From assembly GCA_964448675.1 (NCBI GenBank), contig CAYUZU010000003.1:1-64000 (forward strand): a stretch of 64,000 nucleotides of DNA. Direction: 5' to 3'. The translations under genes were made by a program, and so were the position numbers. This stretch comes from CAYUZU01 sp964448675 (GTDB lineage: Bacteria > Planctomycetota > Phycisphaerae > UBA1845 > Fen-1342). Shown here piece after piece: positions 25,499-33,280 of this stretch. Positions within the stretch are counted from its first letter, which is position 1. Each line of letters begins with the position of its first letter. The notes under the pieces are model-generated. The model worked only from the letters and a program-made list of their open reading frames with translations. It searched no databases and had not been told where the DNA came from.

Positions 25499-25514
25499 CG
25501 TTTCACGTGAAACG
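25499..25514. promoter_or_regulatory. parS-like chromosome segregation site
   Basis: CGTTTCACGTGAAACG, a perfect 16-bp palindrome. Its 14-bp core is identical to the Streptomyces parS site and differs from the Bacillus consensus TGTTTCACGTGAAACA only at the two outermost bases. It lies in the noncoding gap just downstream of a methyltransferase gene. parS sites bind ParB and cluster near the replication origin. Confidence 0.8.
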
Positions 25515-25517
25515 CGT

Positions 25518-26120
25518 TCAGTTTTTGTGAGCGCGGATACAGAAAAGATCGTCATGGTCGACAATCTCCGCCAAAGTCAGCCCAGCCGGCGCCAGCAAGG
25601 CCGGCCAGGCGTCCGGCGGCGGGAGGAAGTCCTCCGCGACGACGTCGCCGACACGGTCGTGGATGTCGTTGATCCGCCGCCAGCTCGCCAGGTGCAGCAC
25701 AAGCAGGGTGCCGCCGGGGGCGAGGACGGTTGCCAGATTGCGCAAAGCGCGGGCCTGGTCGCGAAAATGCGGAAAGACGCTCATGCACCAGATGTAGTCG
25801 AACGGCCCCCCCGCCAGCCCGCCATCGCACACATCGGCACAGACGAATGTCGCCGACACGCCGCGTGCCTCGGCCTGGGCGATCATCGCGGGGGAGAAAT
25901 CGAGCGAGGTGACGCTTCCTGGCGCGACCTGGTCGGCAAGCCACGCGGTGACCAGCCCGGTGCCGCAGCCGACCTCGAGCAGGTCCAGGCCCGGTCGCAG
26001 GCCGAGCTGCGGCGCCAGGGCATCGAGCCGGGCGCGGGTCTGGTCGAGCGGGGGCTGGTCTGCGTCCCATTGTGGGGCGAGACGGTCAAAAAACGCGATG
26101 CGGGGATCGGTCTCGGGCAT
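25518..26120 (-). CDS. Class I SAM-dependent methyltransferase
   Basis: 200 residues with the methyltransferase-11 pattern: motif I LDLLEVGCGTGLVTAWLA, acidic residue after strand 2 (SLDFSPAMIAQA), VCADVCDG, then PFDYIWCMSVFPHF and LAPGGTLLVLHLASW. The ARxAFFDRLAPQWD-like start suggests a small-molecule or quinone-type methylase; the substrate is unknown. The ATG at 26118-26120 is chosen because AGAGGA precedes it; an in-frame ATG lies two codons upstream. The stop is 3 bases from the parS palindrome. Confidence 0.88.
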   Translation of the reverse strand: MPETDPRIAFFDRLAPQWDADQPPLDQTRARLDALAPQLGLRPGLDLLEVGCGTGLVTAWLADQVAPGSVTSLDFSPAMIAQAEARGVSATFVCADVCDGGLAGGPFDYIWCMSVFPHFRDQARALRNLATVLAPGGTLLVLHLASWRRINDIHDRVGDVVAEDFLPPPDAWPALLAPAGLTLAEIVDHDDLFCIRAHKN

Positions 26121-26170
26121 GCCCATCCTCTATGATCCAGTCGCTTGCCGTGAGCGAGCGCAGCCGGTAT

Positions 26171-26190
26171 TACGATTCGTTAGAATCGTA
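26171..26190. promoter_or_regulatory. Palindromic operator candidate for the metal ABC operon
   Basis: TACGATTC and GAATCGTA, perfect 8-bp arms around GTTA, 44 bases upstream of the substrate-binding-protein start and AT-rich against its surroundings. Size and symmetry fit a Fur-superfamily (Zur/Mur) or MntR box, but the sequence does not match a consensus closely enough to name the regulator. Confidence 0.5.
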
Positions 26191-26233
26191 TGTTTGGCGG
26201 TCGCCGTCAAGCGTACTGAATCCCTGATCCCTT

Positions 26234-27073
26234 GTGGTGGAACAGACCGTGCTCGAACGCAGTTGGTGGCTGGTGGCGGCGTGTGGCGTGGTCCTCGCCT
26301 GCGCCGGCTGCGGTGCGAAAACCCCCGACACGGGGCCACCCATCGCGGTCTCCAACGCCTACATCGAAGCCGTCGTGTACGACCTGCTGGGGCGTGATTA
26401 TCCGGTCCTCGCGCTGGCGGAGCCCGGCACCTGCCCGGGCCACTATGACGTCCGTCCCAGCCAGGTGCGGGCGATGCGCGATTGCAAGCTCTTGCTGCGG
26501 TTCGACTTCCAGTCCGCCCTCGATCGTCAGCTCGAGCGCGCCGGCGACGCGGCGCTGTTGATCGTACCGATTCGCCTCGAGGGCGGGTTGTGCGAGCCCC
26601 CAACGTATGTCGAGGCCTGCGAGCAGGTCGCCGAGGCGCTCGTCGCCGCCAATCTCGCCCGCCGCGGGGACGTCGACCGGCGCGTCGCGGCCGTCCAGGA
26701 GCGCGTCGCGACGCTGGGTGCGGAGATGCGCACGCAAATCGCGTCGGCGGGCCTGGCGGGCATGCCGGTCTTGGCGAGTGAGCATCAGGCGAAGTTCGGC
26801 ACCTACCTGCGGCTCAACGTGCTGGCCGACTTCGCCAGCGCCGACACGGTACTGCCGGGCGAGATCAATGCGGCGATCAGCGACGGAGAACGGGCCCGGC
26901 TCCTGCTGGCGAACCGTCCGGAAGGTCGGCGCCTGGCGGACGCGCTGGCGGAGCGCCTGGGCGCGAGGGTCGTCGTGCTCGACAATTTCCCCGACGTGCA
27001 GCACCACCAGACGCGCTTCGACGAGATGGTGCGCCAGAATGTCCGTCGCCTCGTAGACGCTGCCCGCCCATGA
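26234..27073 (+). CDS. Metal ABC transporter substrate-binding lipoprotein (ZnuA/TroA type)
   Basis: 279 residues. N-terminal lipoprotein signal (WWLVAACGVVLACAGC). The body follows the cluster A-I metal-binding family: YIEAVVYDLLGRDYPVLALAEPGTCPGHYDVRPSQ, with an HYD segment in the place of the first metal His, a long central helix, and a C-terminal RLGARVVVLDNFP strand. It lacks the His-rich loop of ZnuA. GTG 26234 or 26237 serves as start. First of three overlapping genes; zinc or manganese uptake is inferred from all three. Confidence 0.82.
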   Translation: MVEQTVLERSWWLVAACGVVLACAGCGAKTPDTGPPIAVSNAYIEAVVYDLLGRDYPVLALAEPGTCPGHYDVRPSQVRAMRDCKLLLRFDFQSALDRQLERAGDAALLIVPIRLEGGLCEPPTYVEACEQVAEALVAANLARRGDVDRRVAAVQERVATLGAEMRTQIASAGLAGMPVLASEHQAKFGTYLRLNVLADFASADTVLPGEINAAISDGERARLLLANRPEGRRLADALAERLGARVVVLDNFPDVQHHQTRFDEMVRQNVRRLVDAARP

Positions 27074-27873
27074 ATGTCCCGGATATCGCGATCGAGCACC
27101 TCCGCGTGGACGCCGATGGGCGGACCATTCTGGATATCGAGCGGCTCAGCATCGCCAGCGGCGAAGCGCTGACGATTGTCGGGCCCAACGGCGCGGGCAA
27201 GAGCACGCTGCTGCGGACCTGCCTCGGCCTCCGCCGAGCGAGCACGGGGCGCGTCGCCGTCCTTGGTCACGACGTGACACGCCTCGGCAGCGGCGGGTTG
27301 ACGCGGCTGCGGCGGGCCATCGGGTACGTGCCCCAGGGGCTCGCGGCACACGGGCAAATGCCGCTCACGGTGCGCGAGGTGGTCGCCATCGGCCGCACGG
27401 GACAGGCGGGGTTGTTCAAGCGGCTGGAACGCCTCGACTGGGCGCTCGTCGACGAGTGGATCGAGCGGCTGGGCGTCGCGCCTCTGCGCTCTGCAGCGTA
27501 TTCCGATCTGTCGGGCGGCGAGCAACGCAAGGTGCTGATCGCGCGGGCCATGGTGCAACAGCCGCGCGTCCTGGTGCTGGACGAGCCGACGACGCACCTG
27601 GATCTCGGCTGGCGCGAGCACATCGTCGCGACGCTGGACGAGCTGTATGCACAGACCCGCCCGACGCTGCTGCTCGTGTGTCACGCGCTGGAAGTCATTC
27701 CGCGTTGCTGCCGGCGGCTGGTGCTGCTCCGTGACGGGCGGATGGTCGCCGAGGGGATGCCGGAAGACGTGCTGACCGCGGAGCGCGTGGCCGACCTGTA
27801 CGGCCCCGGCCTGCGCGTGCTGCACGAGAACGGCCGACATGCGGTCGTGCCAAGTGGCGCGGGGGGAACGTGA
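27070..27873 (+). CDS. Metal ABC transporter ATP-binding protein
   Basis: 267 residues with all ABC ATPase motifs: Walker A GPNGAGKST, Q-loop YVPQG, signature LSGGEQRK, Walker B VLVLDEPTTHLD and switch His in LLVCHAL. Of the ZnuC/MntA subgroup by context. The start overlaps the lipoprotein gene by 4 bases (ATGA) and the end overlaps the permease. Confidence 0.93.
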   Translation: MNVPDIAIEHLRVDADGRTILDIERLSIASGEALTIVGPNGAGKSTLLRTCLGLRRASTGRVAVLGHDVTRLGSGGLTRLRRAIGYVPQGLAAHGQMPLTVREVVAIGRTGQAGLFKRLERLDWALVDEWIERLGVAPLRSAAYSDLSGGEQRKVLIARAMVQQPRVLVLDEPTTHLDLGWREHIVATLDELYAQTRPTLLLVCHALEVIPRCCRRLVLLRDGRMVAEGMPEDVLTAERVADLYGPGLRVLHENGRHAVVPSGAGGT

Positions 27874-28703
27874 TGGACTGGTTGTACTGGCTGCCGGTGA
27901 TGTGTGCGGGCGTCCTGGCGGGCGGCGCGTCGGGGATGATGGGCGTGTACGTCGTCGGCATGCGCATTCCGTTCCTGGCCGTGTGCGTGTCGCACGCGGC
28001 GCTGGCGGGTGCCGTGTTCGGGTCGCTGTGCGGACTGACCGGGCAGTGGATGCTGCTGCCAGCGCTCGTCGCCGCGGTCGCCACGGCCTTGTTGCTGGGC
28101 AGCGTCGAGGAGCGCGGCGTGCGGATCGACATCAACGTGCTCATCGGCGTGCTGTTCTCGCTGTCGATGGGGTTGGCCTTCCTGGGCATCGGGCTACACG
28201 CGGTGTTCGGGCGGCCGGACAACGAGGTGCGCAGCCTGCTGTGGGGCAGCCTCAACTTCTGCCGCTGGCGCGACGTGTACCTCATGGCGCCGGTGACAGT
28301 GGTGCTGGCGGCGTATGTGCTGCTGCTGCGCAAGGAGCTGCGGGCAATCCTGTTCTCCCGGCTGCACGCGGCGGCGGCGGGCGTGCCCGTGGGGCTCGTT
28401 TGGACGGGCTTCCTCGTGCTGATCAGCGCGTCGCTGACCGTGAACTTCCAGACGGTCGGCGGACTGATGATCTACAGCCTGATCACGAACCCCGCGGTGG
28501 CGGCCTTTCAGATTGCGCGCGGGCACGACCGGGTGCTGACCCTGGCCGTCGCGCTGGGGGGCGCAACGACACTCATCGGCTTCCTGATCGCGGCACTGGC
28601 CGATTTGCCGACGGGCGCGACAATCGTGATCGTCTCGTCCCTGCTGGTCGGCCTGGCGGCGGGGGTGAATCACGCGCGGCGCGGGCGCGAAACGACGGAA
28701 TAG
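27873..28703 (+). CDS. Metal ABC transporter permease (ZnuB/MntB type)
   Basis: 276 residues with about eight membrane helices and the family's typical pattern: VYVVGMRIPFLAVCVSHAALAGAVFG near the N-terminus, an LLWGSLNFCRWRDVYLM middle, and the FQTVGGLMIYSLITNPAVAAFQIA coupling region. The ATG at 27873 overlaps the ATPase stop (TGATG); a GTG one codon earlier is also possible. Last gene of the importer operon. Confidence 0.92.
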   Translation: MDWLYWLPVMCAGVLAGGASGMMGVYVVGMRIPFLAVCVSHAALAGAVFGSLCGLTGQWMLLPALVAAVATALLLGSVEERGVRIDINVLIGVLFSLSMGLAFLGIGLHAVFGRPDNEVRSLLWGSLNFCRWRDVYLMAPVTVVLAAYVLLLRKELRAILFSRLHAAAAGVPVGLVWTGFLVLISASLTVNFQTVGGLMIYSLITNPAVAAFQIARGHDRVLTLAVALGGATTLIGFLIAALADLPTGATIVIVSSLLVGLAAGVNHARRGRETTE

Positions 28704-28784
28704 TCCCCAGGTTTCAGTAACAATGCTGAACCGGCACGCGGGCGGGGACATCGCGACCTGTCCGCCGCGGATCCCGGCTCCCGT

Positions 28785-29729
28785 TCAGTACGAGAAGTCG
28801 AAGGTCCAGGGGACGTTTGCGCCGGTGCCGGACCACTGGGCGTTGTCAGCGGTCTGCTCGGTGCCGTTGGTCACGGCCCCGTCGCCGGTGACCTCATAGC
28901 CAAGATCGGCGAGGGTGTGCGGCGTGACGTGCCCGTCGACCCACAGCACGTTGCCGCGCCCGCGGTGGCGCGGGTCGACCGCCGAGCGCGATGTCTTGTC
29001 TTTGGCGGCCATTTCGCCGTTCTCGGTTGCGTCCACCCAGGGCGGGTCGAGGTTGAAGCCCTCATCGCCCCACCGCTGGTGGTCCTTGAGGTTGTTGGCG
29101 TAGGGCAAACGCTCCATGGTCGGCCAGGTCGCGGCGGTGCCCATGCAGTCAGCGGCAGCGACTGTGCGGCCGGCCTGGCGGATGCTCCCGGTGCGAACAG
29201 GCCAGTTCTTGTAGGAGTAGACGTTGTTGTCGTCGCTGAGGCGCGAGTTGCCGAGGAACTGGTAGTTGTAGCCGTAGCTGCCGTTGCGCTCGTCAGTCCA
29301 GTCGCCCACGCTGGGGCAGACGTAGACCTCGTAGTCGTAGTTCTGGCGATCGCCCGCCTCGCCGAACATGTCGGTGGTGGTCCTGCAAGGCTGGGGGTCT
29401 TTGAACGGCGGGGCGCCGACGGATTCGCTCATCATCGCGACGAAGGTCGGGCGATACTTGGTGCCGCCGGCGATGTCGGCAAAGGCGTTGCAGTCGTCGA
29501 TCTTGGGCAGGCGGCCAGGCGGGAGGACATCCCGGTAGTCGTTGGCATAGATCGCGATGCCCTGGCCCAGGACGTGAAGCTGAGCGAGGCACTTGGCAGC
29601 CTTGGCCTGCTGGCGAGCCGAAGAGAGCGTGGGCAGCAGAATGCTGATGAGCAATGCGATGATGGCGACGACCACCAGCAGCTCGATCAGTGTGAAGGCC
29701 CGAATCGGGAAGCGTGCGGGTACAAACAT
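28785..29729 (-). CDS. Prepilin-type protein with H-X9-DG domain (DUF1559-like)
   Basis: 314 residues. Type IV prepilin leader with methylation site (AFTLIELLVVVAIIALLISILLP), the form common in Phycisphaerae, followed by the usual SARQQAKAAKCLAQLHVLGQGIAIYANDY. A long variable domain ends with the H-X9-DG motif (HRGRGNVLWVDGHV). Planctomycetes encode many such proteins; they are pseudopilins of unknown function. The start is preceded by the heptamer array at 29776-29866. Confidence 0.92.
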   Translation of the reverse strand: MFVPARFPIRAFTLIELLVVVAIIALLISILLPTLSSARQQAKAAKCLAQLHVLGQGIAIYANDYRDVLPPGRLPKIDDCNAFADIAGGTKYRPTFVAMMSESVGAPPFKDPQPCRTTTDMFGEAGDRQNYDYEVYVCPSVGDWTDERNGSYGYNYQFLGNSRLSDDNNVYSYKNWPVRTGSIRQAGRTVAAADCMGTAATWPTMERLPYANNLKDHQRWGDEGFNLDPPWVDATENGEMAAKDKTSRSAVDPRHRGRGNVLWVDGHVTPHTLADLGYEVTGDGAVTNGTEQTADNAQWSGTGANVPWTFDFSY

Positions 29730-29775
29730 ACAACCAGTATCGTCTTTCCTAGCTGTCGATGGAACGACCGGCGCC

Positions 29776-29866
29776 GATTATCAATTATCAATAATCGTTG
29801 ATCAGATGGCCGTCGTTGGTGCTCAGTCGTCAGTCTTCAATTGTCGGTTTCCAGTGGTCAGTTGAC
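29776..29866. repeat. Thirteen in-phase degenerate 7-bp repeats
   Basis: From 29776 the sequence divides into 13 consecutive heptamers with loose consensus A(G/A)TNNTC: GATTATC and AATTATC at the start, AGTCGTC, AGTCTTC and AGTGGTC later. Nine of 13 end in TC. It fills most of the space upstream of the prepilin gene. The pattern resembles the STRR-type heptamer repeats of cyanobacteria and shares its unit with 5662-5696. Confidence 0.65.
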
Positions 29867-29900
29867 AGGGGAAGCGCGGGGGCAAGGCGCGAATGGGACG

Positions 29901-30986
29901 TCAGGTGCCGGCGATCCAGCGTTCGAGCTGGTCGCGGGCGTCGTGATCGCGGAGCTGCTCCGGGGGGTGCTTCATCGTGAAGGCGGAGATCTCGCGCAGC
30001 GGACCGCCGAGGCCGCGGTCACGGGCCAGCTTGGCGCAGCGGATGGCGTCAATGGCCATGCCGCCGCTGTTGGGCGAGTCCTCGACGCTGAGTCGGAGCT
30101 CGACGTTCATGGGGACGTCGCCGAAGCCGCGGTATTCGAGCCGGAGGAAGCAGACCTTGTTGTCGCGCTGCCAGGGGACGAAGTCGGAGGGACCGACGTG
30201 GATGTTGCCCTCGGGCAGGGGGACGTCGAGCTGCGACTGGACGGACTCGGTCTTGGAGACGCGCTTGGAGCGCAGCCGCGACTGCTCGAGCATGTTGAGG
30301 AAGTCGGTGTTGCCGCCGGTGTTGAGCTGGTAGGTGCGGTCGAGTTTGACGCCACGGTCGCACATGAGGCGGGCGAGCATGCGGTGAACGATGGTCGCGC
30401 CGAGCTGGCTCTTGATGTCGTCGCCGACAACCGGCAGGTTGGCCTCGCGGAAAGCGCCGGCCCATTCGGGGTGCGAGGCGATGAAGACAGGCACGCAGTT
30501 GACCATGGCCACGCCGGCGTCGATACAGGCCTGGGCGTAGAAGCGCACGGCGTCTTCGGAGCCGACGGGCATGTAGCACACGAGGACGTCGGCCTGCGCG
30601 GCGCGAAGGACCGCGGTGACGTCGCACGGGTCAGCGTCGGCCACGCGGAAGGCCTTCTCCTCGGGGTAATCGGCCATGTGAGCCGCCACGCCGTCGAGCA
30701 CGGGCGCCATCTGCACCGTGACGCCGTAGTCGGGCAACTCGGCCTGGAAGACAGTGGTACAGTTCGGCGGCGCGAAGACGGCCTCGTGGAGCGGCCGCCC
30801 GACCTTGCGGCGGTCGACGTCGAAAGCGGCCACGGGGGTGATGTCGTTGATGCTGTAGGGGCCGAGCTGGGGGTGAACGACGCCGGCGGTTTCGGTGGAG
30901 ATTGGCGGCTGGTAGTAGCTGATCCCCTGGAGCAGGGAACTGGCACAGTTCCCCACGCCCGCAATGGCCAACCTGATCTGCGGCAA
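29901..30986 (-). CDS. ino1: Inositol-3-phosphate synthase
   Basis: 361 residues. Converts glucose 6-phosphate to 1L-myo-inositol 1-phosphate with NAD. Short prokaryotic form with Rossmann GVGNCASSLLQG, the VGDDIKSQLGATIVHR segment, NTGGNTDFLNM, SKRVSKTESV with the catalytic Lys residues, and VEDSPNSGGMAIDAIRCAKLA. Start is TTG at 30984-30986, supported by a perfect AAGGAGG six bases upstream. A -10-like TATATT (31028-31033) sits about 42 bases before the start. Inositol may serve for phosphoinositide lipids or protective solutes. Confidence 0.95.
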   Translation of the reverse strand: MPQIRLAIAGVGNCASSLLQGISYYQPPISTETAGVVHPQLGPYSINDITPVAAFDVDRRKVGRPLHEAVFAPPNCTTVFQAELPDYGVTVQMAPVLDGVAAHMADYPEEKAFRVADADPCDVTAVLRAAQADVLVCYMPVGSEDAVRFYAQACIDAGVAMVNCVPVFIASHPEWAGAFREANLPVVGDDIKSQLGATIVHRMLARLMCDRGVKLDRTYQLNTGGNTDFLNMLEQSRLRSKRVSKTESVQSQLDVPLPEGNIHVGPSDFVPWQRDNKVCFLRLEYRGFGDVPMNVELRLSVEDSPNSGGMAIDAIRCAKLARDRGLGGPLREISAFTMKHPPEQLRDHDARDQLERWIAGT

Positions 30987-31027
30987 GACACGCCTCCTTA
31001 CTTCACGCCTGCCCGATACGACGTCTT

Positions 31028-31033
31028 AATATA
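31028..31033 (-). promoter_or_regulatory. -10-like element of ino1
   Basis: TATATT on the minus strand in a local AT-rich patch (31024-31042) within GC-rich DNA, about 42 bases upstream of the ino1 TTG. No convincing -35 is visible. Confidence 0.3.
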
Positions 31034-31095
31034 ACCTTAATGAAGAACGCTGCCAGCCGGCACGGCCAACAAACCGGCCTGCGAGAGTAGACAGT

Positions 31096-32319
31096 CTAGC
31101 GGGAGGCTGCGTTGGCGGCGAGGGTTGCCGAGAGGTCGGCATCGGAGCGGCGGGCGATGTCGGCCAGCGCGTCAGCGACGGCATCGACGTCGGCGGCGGT
31201 GGTGAAAGCGCCCAGCGAAAGGCGCGTGGTGCCGCCGCGTTCGAGCGTGTCGATCGTGCGATGCGCGAGCGGGGCACAATGCAGGCCGCTGCGCGAGAGG
31301 ATACCGAACTCACGTTCGAGAATGACAGACAATTCAGGCGGCTCGAGACCGTCGAGGCGAACGCTGAAGACGCCGACGCGGTGCTGCACGTCGCGCGGGC
31401 CGAACCACGCGAGGCCGTCGATCGCATTCAGCCGTTCGATGAGGCGCCCGCAGAGTGCGAGCTCATGCGTCCGCAAGGCGGCGACGGTCTGGTCGAGAAT
31501 CCACTCGACCGACGCGAGCAGGCCGGCGAGACCGACGGCGTTGTGGCTGCCGGCTTCGAAGCGGTCGGGCAGGTCGTCGGGCTGGGTGGCGCTTTCACTG
31601 ACCGAGCCGGTGCCGCCTTCGCGGGTGGTTTCCATGAACTGGGCGGCGCCGTCGCGGACCACGAGCACGCCGGTGCCGAGCGGGCCCATCAGGCCCTTGT
31701 GCCCGGGGAGAGCGAGGTAGTCGACCGGGAGGCTGCCGAAGTCGATCGGCACATGGCCGGCGGACTGGGCGGCGTCGATCAGGCACGGGACGCCGCGCTC
31801 GCGGCAGATGCGGGCCACGTCATCGATGGGTTGCAGCACACCGGTGACGTTGCTGGCATGGTTGACGGCAACGAGGCGGGTCTCGGGGCGGATCGCTTCG
31901 GCGAGCTGCCGGGGGTCGAGGCGCGTGGTGTGGGGGTCGACCGGGAGTGCGGTCCAGCGGATGCCGCGCTGCTGCTCGAGCGCGCTGAGCGGCCGCAGCA
32001 CGGAATTGTGATCCATGCAGGTGGTGACGACGTGGTCGTTGGGGCGGACAACACCCTTGATGACCATGTTGAGGGCGTCGGTGCCGTTGAGCGTGAAGAT
32101 CACGTGGTCGCGCGGCTTGCAGTTGAAGAGGTTGTGAACGGCCGCGCGGCAGCTCTCGAGGATGCGTTCGGAGGTGCGCGCCTCCTCGTAGGCACCGCGG
32201 CCGGCGCTCGCGTGCACGTTTTCGAAGTAATCCTGCACCGCCGCCAGCACGCCCGGAGGCTTGGGATGGCTGGTGGCCGAATTGTCGAAGTACCGCCGAA
32301 CGGTTTGCTGCTGCTCCAT
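31096..32319 (-). CDS. Cysteine desulfurase family protein (class V aminotransferase, TIGR01977-like)
   Basis: 407 residues. PLP enzyme that removes sulfur from cysteine. Features: YFDNSATSHPKPPGV start, LNGTDALNMVIKG, PLP Lys in LALPGHKGLMGP, the GGTGSVSE loop typical of this subfamily, and the catalytic Cys in RSGLHCAPLAHRT. It is close to SufS-type enzymes but in the separate subfamily often found alone. The uncharacterised gene 16 bases upstream is probably co-transcribed. Supply of sulfur for Fe-S or other thio-cofactors is likely. Confidence 0.9.
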   Translation of the reverse strand: MEQQQTVRRYFDNSATSHPKPPGVLAAVQDYFENVHASAGRGAYEEARTSERILESCRAAVHNLFNCKPRDHVIFTLNGTDALNMVIKGVVRPNDHVVTTCMDHNSVLRPLSALEQQRGIRWTALPVDPHTTRLDPRQLAEAIRPETRLVAVNHASNVTGVLQPIDDVARICRERGVPCLIDAAQSAGHVPIDFGSLPVDYLALPGHKGLMGPLGTGVLVVRDGAAQFMETTREGGTGSVSESATQPDDLPDRFEAGSHNAVGLAGLLASVEWILDQTVAALRTHELALCGRLIERLNAIDGLAWFGPRDVQHRVGVFSVRLDGLEPPELSVILEREFGILSRSGLHCAPLAHRTIDTLERGGTTRLSLGAFTTAADVDAVADALADIARRSDADLSATLAANAASR

Positions 32320-32335
32320 ACGTACTCACCGGCGT

Positions 32336-32956
32336 TCAGGGCTGTGAATTTCGGCCGGCCGCCTGGCGCGCCTCGTGACGGATGAGGGCCCCGAGGTGGG
32401 CGCGGAGGGCCACGAGCGGGGGCAGATCGGTCCGCTGCGCAAAGCCAGGCGGGCAATCGGCACCAAAGCAGTATACGTCCTGGCCGCGAAGCGTCACACG
32501 GTACACGGCGAAAAGCTGGTCCTCGCAGCGATAGAGGGCAGCGAGGAGCACCTGCTCGATGCTTTCGCCCGGGTTACAGGCCAGGATGAACGCGCGGAGC
32601 TGCTCGCGGGCCGCAGCCGGCTCGTCTTCCGGCGGCGCCACCGCCCCGCCGAGCTCGAGCATGAACCGCGTGCCCAGGTGGAGGCTGTAGGCGTCAGACG
32701 GGTCGAGCTTGTAGGCCGGATAGTAGTTCGGCTCGGTCTGGCCGACGATGACGTAGTGCTGCTGGTCGTGGCCGGCGGCCTCTGGCGGCGTGTCGGGGCC
32801 GGGTGCGAGGTCGAAACTGAACGCGGCGCAGTCGCCCTCGGTCTCCAGCGGGTGCTCGTCGAAGGTCGCAGCCAGGGTAAGCTCGTCGGGCTGGCGCGGG
32901 CCGAGCTGCTCGGCGAGGTAATCGCGGGCGGTCTGCTGGAGGACGTTCGTATCCAT
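32336..32956 (-). CDS. Hypothetical protein
   Basis: 206 residues, soluble, acidic, without signal peptide or recognisable motif. Segments such as DQQHYVIVGQTEPNYYPAYKLDPSDAYSLHLGTRFMLELGG look like a compact alpha/beta domain. It contains two Cys near the C-terminus (CFGADC). Sixteen bases before the cysteine desulfurase gene, so probably the same transcript; it may assist that enzyme, but nothing in the sequence proves it. Confidence 0.7.
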   Translation of the reverse strand: MDTNVLQQTARDYLAEQLGPRQPDELTLAATFDEHPLETEGDCAAFSFDLAPGPDTPPEAAGHDQQHYVIVGQTEPNYYPAYKLDPSDAYSLHLGTRFMLELGGAVAPPEDEPAAAREQLRAFILACNPGESIEQVLLAALYRCEDQLFAVYRVTLRGQDVYCFGADCPPGFAQRTDLPPLVALRAHLGALIRHEARQAAGRNSQP

Positions 32957-33280
32957 CGCGGCACCATGGACCTACGGTTGTTGCTCGCCGGATGTGCTGC
33001 TCGAGGGGATTATAGAGGGGACTGAACGGGTGTTCCCCTGCGTCCCGATAATAGTGGAGGCACCGTGGCCAGGCCCGGCGACGCCGAACCTCGCACGCTG
33101 GCGGGCGTATCCGGGGAGTTGCGCGGCTGCCTTGAAAGCGGTCGCGGCGACCCGGACCGCGGCTGCTAGGCAGCCTGCGGGGTGGCCGCTAGGATGCGGG
33201 GTCACGATTCGCGCCGGCAGCGCGGGCCGCTGCCGGGTGCCCCTTTGTCTCTTTGGGCCCTCACGGGAGTGCGGTCGAGC
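32957..33280. other. Divergent intergenic region at the left border of the polysaccharide locus
   Basis: About 320 bases without a supported gene. It contains a small hairpin (GGCTGC / GCAGCC near 33159-33173). The minus-strand gene at 32336 and the plus-strand lipoprotein gene both start from it, so their promoters should be here; I see no clear -35/-10 pair. Confidence 0.45.

Noticed and set aside
26803..27840. 345-codon minus-strand frame across the metal importer genes
   Set aside because: Shadow of two clear ABC transporter genes.
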